A stretch of DNA of 64,000 nt from Denitratisoma sp. DHT3 (GTDB lineage Bacteria > Pseudomonadota > Gammaproteobacteria > Burkholderiales > Rhodocyclaceae), in NCBI RefSeq assembly GCF_007833355.1, contig NZ_CP020914.1, forward strand, positions 358,047 to 422,046, read 5' to 3'. The position numbers and the translations under genes are program-made. Shown here in pieces: positions 57,846 through 64,000 of this stretch (positions are counted from its first letter, which is position 1; each line of letters starts with the position of its first letter). The notes beneath the pieces are model-generated. The model had not been told where the DNA came from, ran no database searches, and worked only from the letters and a program-made list of their open reading frames with translations.

Positions 57846-58883
57846 TCATGCGTTGTCATCCGAGTCGTCCGGATCGTCATCGAGTTCATTGTCTCTGAAG
57901 TCGGTGAGTTTTTTGCCGGTCCAGCCCTTGAAGGCACGGCGGAAGTTGGAGACGGAGGAATAGCCGAGGATGAAGCCGATCTCCTTGGGGGTGAGGGAGG
58001 TGTATTGGAGGTACTGGATGGCGAGTTCGCGGCGGGTGTCGTCGAGGATCTGCTGGTAGGTGACCGCCTCCCGGACCAGCCATCGGCGCAGGGTGCGCGA
58101 GCCCATGTTGAGGCGCTCGGCCATCTCCTCCAGGGAGGGGAACTTGCCGGGGTTCTTCACCAGATAATTGCGGATCCGGTTGGACAGGAGATCGCGGTCC
58201 TCCTTCTGCGACACCAGCAACTGGCACTGGCGCTCGCACAGCTTGAAGACCTCCTCGTTGGCCAGGCTGATCGGGTCCTGCAGCCGGTTGACGTCGAAGA
58301 CCACGATGTTCTTCGGCTGATTGAAATACAGCGGGCAATTGAAGCGCCGCATGTACGGCGTCAGGTCCGCCGGCGCCGGATAGGTCACGTGCAGCTCCAG
58401 CACCGGGAAGGGCCGGTTGGTCAGGCTCGACGACAGCTCCATGGTGCGGCTGACGAACTCCTCCACCGCGAAGCGCATCAGATCGCCCAGCAGGAAGGAA
58501 TCGCGCACCTCGAAGAACCAGCGCCCGCCCTGGATGTGGCCCACGGCATGGACGATCATGTCGTTCAGGGCGCCGTACTTGTTGAACACCTCGCTGGACT
58601 GCTTGAGCGTGGCCGAACTGAGCGCCGCATAGCCCAGGATGCCCAGATTGCTGATCTTGAACTCCGCGCCCAGCATGATGCCCAGGTAGGGATCGCCGGT
58701 CAGGTCCAGCATGTTCCGGATCATGCGCCGGAACTGCTCGGGCAGGATGCGCCGCGAACCGTCCTGGAGCCGCGCCTGGTCCAGTCCCGTGCCCGCCAGC
58801 ACCTGTTCGGCCGAGAACCCCCGGCTGCGCATGCGGTCCAGGTAGAAGCTGAGCCGACTGGGAGATTTCAGATGATCGGACAT
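57846..58883 (-). CDS. AraC-family transcriptional regulator (OruR/arabinose-binding-domain type)
   Basis: A 345-residue regulator. The N-terminal ~200 residues are the Arabinose_bd domain (RLSFYLDRMRSRGFSAEQVL, GILGYAALSSATLKQSSEVF). The C-terminal AraC double HTH has PSLEEMAERLNMGSRTLRRW and PKEIGFILGYSSVSNFRRAF, then an acidic tail. OruR-type regulators sense small catabolites. It is divergent from etfA, which suggests control of the surrounding CoA-pathway genes. ATG 58883 is the family start; the long frame upstream is not coding. Confidence 0.9.
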   Translation of the reverse strand: MSDHLKSPSRLSFYLDRMRSRGFSAEQVLAGTGLDQARLQDGSRRILPEQFRRMIRNMLDLTGDPYLGIMLGAEFKISNLGILGYAALSSATLKQSSEVFNKYGALNDMIVHAVGHIQGGRWFFEVRDSFLLGDLMRFAVEEFVSRTMELSSSLTNRPFPVLELHVTYPAPADLTPYMRRFNCPLYFNQPKNIVVFDVNRLQDPISLANEEVFKLCERQCQLLVSQKEDRDLLSNRIRNYLVKNPGKFPSLEEMAERLNMGSRTLRRWLVREAVTYQQILDDTRRELAIQYLQYTSLTPKEIGFILGYSSVSNFRRAFKGWTGKKLTDFRDNELDDDPDDSDDNA

Positions 58884-58978
58884 GGCAACCGGAAGTCGAG
58901 GACAGGGAAGCGGTACAGTGGCCGGCGGGGCCGGGAAACACCGAACCCAGGGCCCATGAGAGACCATGAGGCGCGGGG

Positions 58979-59008
58979 AATATACCGCGCCCAGGCCACG
59001 GATGTCCA
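58979..59008 (-). promoter_or_regulatory. Candidate araC promoter
   Basis: On the minus strand TGGACA (59008-59003), an 18-base spacer and TATATT (58984-58979), about 90 bases before the start. Partial match to sigma-70 consensus; no test of strength possible. Confidence 0.35.
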
Positions 59009-59218
59009 GATATGACACAAGTTCGCCGCAAGACATGCCCCCCGCACACCGCGTCGGCCGGGGGCGTCCGGGGTGCGCGGGAAACGGCCAAAGGGAGCGC
59101 CGGCCTGAGCGGATAAAATCGGCACGGGCGCCGGCCGGAGATCGGCCGCTGCCGGGGCTGTCCGCAAATGAACTGTCAAAGGCCGAATTGGAGGCGCGCG
59201 GGCGGCAAGGGCGCCGGG

Positions 59219-59235
59219 GGAGTCCATTAGACTCC
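59219..59235 (+). other. Hairpin in the etfA leader
   Basis: GGAGTC and GACTCC (6 bp) flank CATTA, ending 33 bases before the etfA start. It may be an operator or RNA element; no T run follows. Confidence 0.3.
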
Positions 59236-59268
59236 GGGATCGGGTAATTTCTGCAAGGGATCCGCATC

Positions 59269-60228
59269 ATGACCGTGGTTCTATGTACCTGGGGTAACAC
59301 CCTCGAAGGGGGCACCGAAGAAGCCCTCACCCTGGCCCACCAGTTCGCCGCCGCCAACGGCGCGGCCCTGAACTGGGTGGTGATCGGCCCGGCCGCCCAC
59401 GACGCGGCGCAGATCGCCGGCCAGTACGGCGTGGCCAGCCTGGACGTGATCGGCGACGCCAAGCTCGCCGGCTTCGGCCCCGACGCCCTGGTGGCCGCCC
59501 TGGCCCAGTACTGCGACCAGGTCAAGCCCGCGACCATCCTCTTCAACCAGACCGTGCCCGCGCGCCTGATCGCGCCGCGCCTGGCCGGCCGCCTGGGCGT
59601 GCCGGTGGTGATGAACGCCTTCGCCCTGGCCCAGTCCGGCGGCACCCTGTCCCTGACGGCCACGGCCTTCGGCGGCGACACCCACGTGGTGTATCAGGTG
59701 GCCGCGCCGGTGAAGGTGGTCTCCGTCGTCACCACCTCCCTGGTGGCCGAGGCCGCCGCGGCGGCGACGAGCCCGGCCCGGCGCGACATCGCCGTGGATC
59801 TGTCCGCCGTGGAAGAGCGCTTCAAGGTCACCTCCGCGCCGCGCGCCGAGGGTCCGCGTCTGGAGGACGCCGAGATCATCGTCTCCGGCGGCCGTGGCCT
59901 GGGCAGTTCGGCCCACTACGACGCCCTGGTGAAGCCCCTGGCCGAGGCCCTGGGCGGCATGTGGGGCGGCTCGCGCGCGATCGTGGACGAAGGCTGGATC
60001 GATTCCTCGCGCCAGGTGGGCCTGACCGGCAAGATCACCCGTCCGGGCCTGTACCTGGCGGCGGGCATCTCCGGCGCCAGCCAGCACATGGCCGGCTGCT
60101 CGGCGGCCAAGACCATCGTCGCCATCAACAAGGACAAGGACGCCTCCATCTACCGCTACGCCCGTTACGGCATCGTCGCGGACTGCCTGGAGGTGCTGCC
60201 CGAACTGATCAAGGCCATTAAGGCTTAA
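59269..60228 (+). CDS. etfA: Electron transfer flavoprotein, alpha subunit
   Basis: A 319-residue FAD-binding half of ETF. N-terminal domain MTVVLCTWGNTLEGGTEEAL and the C-terminal FAD site VSGGRGLGSSAHYDALVKPL, GLTGKITRPGLYLAAGISGA, then SQHMAGCSAAKTIVAINKDK. AAGGGA is 8 bases upstream. Partner etfB is 11 kb away on the opposite strand. It precedes the DUF35 gene by 13 bases and is probably in the same operon with the thiolase-like gene. Confidence 0.95.
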   Translation: MTVVLCTWGNTLEGGTEEALTLAHQFAAANGAALNWVVIGPAAHDAAQIAGQYGVASLDVIGDAKLAGFGPDALVAALAQYCDQVKPATILFNQTVPARLIAPRLAGRLGVPVVMNAFALAQSGGTLSLTATAFGGDTHVVYQVAAPVKVVSVVTTSLVAEAAAAATSPARRDIAVDLSAVEERFKVTSAPRAEGPRLEDAEIIVSGGRGLGSSAHYDALVKPLAEALGGMWGGSRAIVDEGWIDSSRQVGLTGKITRPGLYLAAGISGASQHMAGCSAAKTIVAINKDKDASIYRYARYGIVADCLEVLPELIKAIKA

Positions 60229-60241
60229 CGAGGAGAACGTA

Positions 60242-60655
60242 ATGAGCGAACAACGCGTGCCCGCGGTACCGGGGCTGTTCACGGAAGAAGGCGGCGCCCG
60301 GGTGCTGGGCAACCGCTGCACCGGCTGCAACACCCCCTATTTCCCCAAGGCGGCGGCCTGCCACAATCCCCGCTGCGCGGAGTCGAAGATGGAAGACGCC
60401 GCCTTCGGCGGCAAGGGCGTGATCTGGAGCTACTCGGTGGCCGACTTCGCGCCGCCGCCGCCGCACAAGTTCGACAAGCCCTTCAAGCCCTACGCGATCG
60501 GCGTGGTGGATCTGGAGTGCGGTCTGCGCCTGGTGGGCCAGATGGTGGATGCCCCCGAGGCGGTGAAGGTGGGCGCCCCGGTGGAACTGGTGATCGACAC
60601 CCTGTACCACGAGGATGACAAGGCGTTCACCTCCTGGAAGTTCAAACTGGTGTGA
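60242..60655 (+). CDS. Zn-ribbon/OB-fold DUF35 protein
   Basis: A 137-residue protein. Zn-ribbon cysteines in NRCTGCNTPYFP and AACHNPRCAESK, then a DUF35 OB-fold (GKGVIWSYSVADFAPPPPHK, RLVGQMVDAPEAVKVGAPVE). DUF35 proteins usually stand beside a thiolase/SCP-x-like partner and are needed for its activity, as in steroid side-chain aldolases (ChsH2-Ltp2). GAGGAG 7 bases before ATG 60242. Followed by repeat B and the thiolase-like gene. Confidence 0.9.
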   Translation: MSEQRVPAVPGLFTEEGGARVLGNRCTGCNTPYFPKAAACHNPRCAESKMEDAAFGGKGVIWSYSVADFAPPPPHKFDKPFKPYAIGVVDLECGLRLVGQMVDAPEAVKVGAPVELVIDTLYHEDDKAFTSWKFKLV

Positions 60656-60656
60656 T

Positions 60657-60811
60657 GAAACTCGCCCCCCCTTCGCCCCCCGCCGGGGGGTTCGAGTTGG
60701 CTCGCTGCGCTCGATATCACGGGGGACTCCGTCGCAGTACCGACGGGTTGCGGCTTCGCCGCGTGCCGCTTTTCCTGGGGACGGCCCGGCGGAAAAGCTG
60801 CTCTTTCACGT
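60657..60811 (+). repeat. Dispersed intergenic repeat, copy B
   Basis: About 155 bases between the DUF35 and thiolase-like genes, starting after the DUF35 stop with ATGAAACTCGCC and ending TTTCACGT. Matches copy A at 55911 in the GGTTGCGGCTTCGCCGCGTG core and in both flanks. The GCGGC-TTC-GCCGC hairpin is perfect but the outer stem (GCAGTAC/GTGCCGC) is degenerate. Confidence 0.75.
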
Positions 60812-60839
60812 TAACCGTAAGGTGACAAGGAGAATTCAA

Positions 60840-62033
60840 ATGCAAGAAGTTGCTGTTCTGGGCGTCGGGATCCATCGCTTCGGCAAGACCGGGGACGATA
60901 TCGTCGGCACCAAGTCCGTGACCGAGCTGTGCCGTGCCGCCGTGGACATGGCCCTGAAGGACGCCGGCGTGTCCTGGAACCAGATCCAGGCCGTGGCCGC
61001 CGCCAGTTCCCGCTTCTCCGGGGGCAAGGGCTGGGGCCTGAACGGGAACGACATCGTCGAGGACATGGGGTCCACCGGGATTCCGGTCTACAACATGTCC
61101 GCCGGCTGTGCCGCCGGGGGCAATGCCTTCAACGTGGGCTATGCCCTGGTGGCCGGCGGGATCTACGACATGGTGCTGGTGATGGGTGGCGAGGTGATGC
61201 CCAAGGGCATGATCCAGACCTCCGGCGTGGAAGAGGCCACCGATCCGGAGTTCCTGCGCCAGCGCTGCATCGGCATGCCCGGCCCGTCCTTCTGGGCGAC
61301 CCTGGCCAAGCGCCGCATGTTCGATTACGGCACGACGGAGGAGCAGTACGCCAAGATCGTGGTGAAGGCCCGCAAGAATTCGGTGGGCAATCCCTTCGCC
61401 CGCTTCCAGAAGGAGGTGTCCCTGGCCGAGGTGCTGGCGTCGCCCTACGTGAGCAATCCGCTGCGCCTCTTTGAGATCTGCCCGGTGTCCAACGGCGCCG
61501 CGGCGGTGGTGATCTGTTCCCAGGCCAAGGCCCGGCAGTTCTCGGCCAAGCCGATCACGGTGGCGACCTCGACGGTGGCGACGGTGGACTTCAGCGATGC
61601 GCTGCCGCGCGGCCTCTCCGGCCCGGTGCCGGCCGGCCCGAGTTTCCACACGGAGTCCAAGGGCGTGGTGCTGAAGGCGTTCGAGCAGTCCGGCATCGGC
61701 CCCCAGGACGTGAGCTTCACGGAACTGCAGGACAACTGCTGCTACTACGAGCTGGCCTATCCGGAAGAGTGGGGCCTGTGCCAGCCCGGCGAGGCGGAGC
61801 GTCTGCTGGATGCCGGCGAGTACGCGCCCACCGGCAGGATGCCGATCAATCCCTCCGGCGGCTTCGTCTCCTTCGGCGAGGCCACCACCGCCATGGGCGT
61901 CTGGCAGATCGCCGAAATGACCCTCCAGCTCCGCGGTCAGGCCGGCTCACGCCAGGTCCCCAACGCCAAGATCGGCCTCGCCCAGACCAACGGCCTCGGC
62001 GGCAATGCCACCGCCGCCATCCTTAAACGGTAA
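60840..62033 (+). CDS. Thiolase-fold (SCP-x/lipid-transfer-like) protein lacking the GHP motif
   Basis: A 397-residue thiolase-fold protein. The nucleophile-type Cys is retained in NMSAGCAAGGNAFNVGYALV, but the C-terminal catalytic GHP site reads SGGFVSFGEATTAMGVWQ, replacing the His by Glu. It also has TELQDNCCYYELAYPEEWGL in place of NEAFA. Such proteins next to a DUF35 partner often act as retro-aldolases on CoA esters (Ltp2-like) rather than thiolases. ATG 60840 is preceded by AAGGAG 8 bases away. The longer frame upstream runs through repeat B and is not used. Confidence 0.88.
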   Translation: MQEVAVLGVGIHRFGKTGDDIVGTKSVTELCRAAVDMALKDAGVSWNQIQAVAAASSRFSGGKGWGLNGNDIVEDMGSTGIPVYNMSAGCAAGGNAFNVGYALVAGGIYDMVLVMGGEVMPKGMIQTSGVEEATDPEFLRQRCIGMPGPSFWATLAKRRMFDYGTTEEQYAKIVVKARKNSVGNPFARFQKEVSLAEVLASPYVSNPLRLFEICPVSNGAAAVVICSQAKARQFSAKPITVATSTVATVDFSDALPRGLSGPVPAGPSFHTESKGVVLKAFEQSGIGPQDVSFTELQDNCCYYELAYPEEWGLCQPGEAERLLDAGEYAPTGRMPINPSGGFVSFGEATTAMGVWQIAEMTLQLRGQAGSRQVPNAKIGLAQTNGLGGNATAAILKR

Positions 62034-62047
62034 TACCCACCCATCGA

Positions 62048-62081
62048 CAACAAAGGCCCCGATCGGGGCCTTTGTTGTTTT
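62048..62081. terminator. Terminator after the thiolase-like gene
   Basis: A 13-bp stem CAACAAAGGCCCC/GGGGCCTTTGTTG with loop GATC followed by TTTT. It lies between the convergent thiolase-like and CoA-transferase genes. It is perfectly palindromic, so it can stop the minus-strand transcript too, though its T run there is weaker. Confidence 0.9.
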
Positions 62082-62126
62082 GCGCAACCACGGTCGTGCG
62101 CCGCGGTGCGGCGCTCAGGAACACAC

Positions 62127-63338
62127 TCAGGGGATGGCGCCCTTGGCCTTCAGGGCCTCGATTTCCTCCCATTCGTAGCCCAGCAGCTCCATCATCAGGA
62201 TCTCGGTGTCCTGGCCCAATTGCGGGCCCAGGCTGTTGATCTCGCCCGGCGTCTTCGACAGGGTCACCGGCAGGCCGCGCACCTCCACTTCGCGTTGCAC
62301 TTCCTCGCAGTAGGCTTTCATGAAGTACCGGTTCTGCCACGCCTGTTCGTCCTTGATCACGTCGGCCAGGTTGTTGATCGGGCTGGCGATCAGGTCTTCG
62401 GCCTGCAGGGCCGCCATCAGGGATCCATGGTCGAATTTGAGGGTGTGGGCCTCGATCACTTCGATCAGCGCCTCGTTGTGCCGGCGCCGGCCCTCCGCCG
62501 TGGCGAAGCGGCTGTCCTTGCCCAGGTCGTCCGCCTTCAGCGCCCGGCACAGGGCGGCGAAGCGCACGTCTTCGTTCTTCTCGCACAGGTACACCCATTT
62601 GCCGGCGGTGGGGTAGAGGTTCCACAGGGGGTTCTCCACTTCCTTGCGCGAGTGCTGCAGGGCGGCCTCCGGGTGGCCGGCGAGGAAGGATTGCAGGTAG
62701 GGCGCCGCCAGGTACAGTTGCGCGCCGTACAGCGACGCGTCCAGGCTCTGGCCCTGGCCGGTGCGCTTCCGCTGGTACAGCGCCAGCAGGATGCCCAGGG
62801 CGGACATGATGCCGCCGTAGGCGTCGCCCGAGCCCATGCCCAGGTAGATGGGCGGCTGGCCCGGTTCGCCCAGCCGCGCCATGGCGCCGGTCAGGGCCTG
62901 CACGGTCATGTCGAAGGAGGGCTTGGAGACGCCGCCGAAGCGGCCGTAGCCGGTGTTGGTGGCGTAGATCAGGCTGGGGTTGATCGACGACAGTTTCTCG
63001 TAGGACAGGCCCCAGCCGTTCAGCATTTCCGGCGCCAGGTTGGAGAGGAAGACGTCGGATTTCTCCACCAGCCGGTAGAGGATTTCCTGGCCTTCGGGTT
63101 TCTTCAGGTCGATGGCGATGCTTTTCTTGTTACGGTTGATCACCAGGAAGTATTGGTTCCAGTCGCCCACTTCCAGGGATTTGATGCTGCGCACGCCGCG
63201 CCCCTGGTCGCCGCCCTGGGGCCGTTCGACCTTGATCACGTCGGCGCCGAAGTCGGCCAGGTATTGGGCCGAGACGGGGCCCTGGAACCAGACGGTCAGG
63301 TCGATGACGCGGATGCCGTCCAATGCTTTCTTTGCCAT
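62127..63338 (-). CDS. Family III CoA-transferase (second copy)
   Basis: A 403-residue CaiB/BaiF-type protein: LDGIRVIDLTVWFQGPVSAQ, DVIKVERPQGGDQGRGVRSI, LVINRNKKSIAIDLKKPEGQ. The position of the catalytic Asp of the family is occupied by KPSFDMTVQALTGAM (Asp in SFD). It starts 19 bases after the stop of the next, cut-off CoA-transferase gene upstream, so the two are cotranscribed and may form a heteromer, as known for some family III enzymes of aromatic acid pathways. Confidence 0.92.
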   Translation of the reverse strand: MAKKALDGIRVIDLTVWFQGPVSAQYLADFGADVIKVERPQGGDQGRGVRSIKSLEVGDWNQYFLVINRNKKSIAIDLKKPEGQEILYRLVEKSDVFLSNLAPEMLNGWGLSYEKLSSINPSLIYATNTGYGRFGGVSKPSFDMTVQALTGAMARLGEPGQPPIYLGMGSGDAYGGIMSALGILLALYQRKRTGQGQSLDASLYGAQLYLAAPYLQSFLAGHPEAALQHSRKEVENPLWNLYPTAGKWVYLCEKNEDVRFAALCRALKADDLGKDSRFATAEGRRRHNEALIEVIEAHTLKFDHGSLMAALQAEDLIASPINNLADVIKDEQAWQNRYFMKAYCEEVQREVEVRGLPVTLSKTPGEINSLGPQLGQDTEILMMELLGYEWEEIEALKAKGAIP

Positions 63339-63357
63339 GTGCTGTGTTCCTCCCGAC

Positions 63358-64000
63358 TCAGGCGACGACGCCGGCGGACGTCAGTTGGTAGATGGCGTCT
63401 TCGCTGTAGCCCAGGACTTCGCTCAGCACCTGGGCGCTGTGCTGGCCGAGGGCCGGCGCCAGTTTCTCCAGCCGCGCCGGGCTTGCGCTCATGAAGATGG
63501 GGAAGCCCAGGGTTTTGATTTTGCCGTGGCTGGGGTGCTCCAGTTCGAGGATGTAGCGGTTGGCTTTCACCTGCGGGTCGTTGGCCGGGTAGTCGAACTG
63601 TTCGATGACGTCGGCCGACATCTGGTTGTCCATGAAGGCCTGGCGCCAGTAGGCGCCGCTTTGCTTCTGGAAGGCCCGCTCCAGTTCCTGGATCAGGGCC
63701 AGGCGGTTGATCTCGGTGCGCTTGTCGTGGGTGTCGAAGCGCGGGTCGTCCGATGCGATGCCCATCATGGCGGAGAACACCGGCCACCAGCGGTCGGTGT
63801 CGGGCATGGTCAGGGTCACCCAGCGGCCGTCGGCGCTGGGGTACATGGCGCCGGACATGGGGTTGGAGACGTCCAGGCGCGAGATGGGGTTCAGGAGGCG
63901 CTCGCCCTTGCCGATGGCGAGGAAGGCCTGGAGGTCGAGGGCGGCGCCGTACATGTTGGCGCCGAACAGGGAGACGTCGACTTCCTGGCCTTCGCCGCTG
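63358..64000 (-). CDS. Family III CoA-transferase (third copy), 5' end beyond window
   Basis: About 213 residues are visible, the frame being open at 64000. The segment SGEGQEVDVSLFGANMYGAA matches the GQ(x)VDVSLLDA block of CaiB proteins; MSGAMYPSADGRWVTLTMPD follows. The C-terminus QLTSAGVVA is at 63358. Length and sequence differ from the second copy, so this is not a simple tandem duplicate. Confidence 0.88.
   Translation of the reverse strand, partial: SGEGQEVDVSLFGANMYGAALDLQAFLAIGKGERLLNPISRLDVSNPMSGAMYPSADGRWVTLTMPDTDRWWPVFSAMMGIASDDPRFDTHDKRTEINRLALIQELERAFQKQSGAYWRQAFMDNQMSADVIEQFDYPANDPQVKANRYILELEHPSHGKIKTLGFPIFMSASPARLEKLAPALGQHSAQVLSEVLGYSEDAIYQLTSAGVVA

Larger units (their letters stand above)
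58884..59268. other. 385-base divergent gap between AraC and etfA genes
   Basis: Contains a possible araC promoter (58979-59008), a GGAGTC-CATTA-GACTCC hairpin (59219-59235) and the etfA ribosome site AAGGGA (59255-59260). An isolated TAAAAT (59114-59119) could be an etfA -10 but has no good -35. Nothing else recognised; no coding. Confidence 0.5.

Noticed and set aside
58884..59681. N-terminal extension of the AraC gene
   Set aside because: About 265 extra codons would be antisense to etfA and have no regulator homology; the known AraC start is at 58883.

Overview
This window is high-GC chromosomal DNA from a Gram-negative bacterium. It is most like a betaproteobacterium of the Rhodocyclales/Sterolibacteriaceae type. 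That placement rests on gene order and protein style: ilvB-ilvN-ilvC-psd-pssA-leuA in one run, a sigma factor with DUF3619 and DUF3106 genes beside ilvB, lptF-lptG divergent from pepA-holC, and a TIGR00645 membrane protein beside class I fumarase. I found no rRNA, tRNA, CRISPR array, insertion sequence, phage or replication origin.

Layout. (1) 1-8.9 kb is accessory: a cut-off TonB-dependent receptor, a small secreted protein overlapping a PQQ/haem quinoprotein, an FAD amine-oxidase-like enzyme, a LuxR regulator overlapping a TetR regulator, a divergent MFS transporter and a RidA protein. (2) 8.9-32.3 kb is housekeeping: valS, rraA, holC, pepA, lptF, lptG, an RDD protein, DUF3106, DUF3619, an ECF-like sigma factor, the branched-chain amino acid and phospholipid operon (ilvBNC-psd-pssA-leuA), DUF2069, a YihY-type protein, murI, fumarase, TIGR00645 and acs. 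(3) 32.7-39.7 kb is a three-gene signalling operon: a HisKA_2 kinase, a five-PAS hybrid kinase with two receivers, and a REC-HD-GYP protein. (4) 39.9-64 kb is a catabolic region built around a xanthine-dehydrogenase/CO-dehydrogenase-type molybdenum hydroxylase.

How region 4 may work together (inference). Three genes form the hydroxylase (FAD subunit, 2Fe-2S subunit, molybdopterin subunit). A separate overlapping four-gene run (XdhC, a molybdopterin-binding/MocA-like fusion, a cysteine desulfurase and a SufU-like scaffold) looks like its cofactor factory. A CoxG-like membrane-tailed protein, a small conserved protein and an acyl-CoA ligase form another unit. An F420-type LLM oxidoreductase, at least three family III CoA-transferases, a nitronate-monooxygenase-like flavoenzyme, split EtfA and EtfB, and a DUF35/thiolase-like pair would process CoA thioesters. 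The substrate is unknown; a steroid, terpenoid or other alicyclic acid is plausible but unproven.

The most notable sequence-level signals are a pair of ATTGT-N13-ACAAT sites exactly 104 bp apart in the AT-rich gap after acs, a sigma factor whose conserved N-terminus seems to start at CTG, a dispersed intergenic repeat at 56.0 and 60.7 kb, and a thiolase-like protein lacking the GHP motif.
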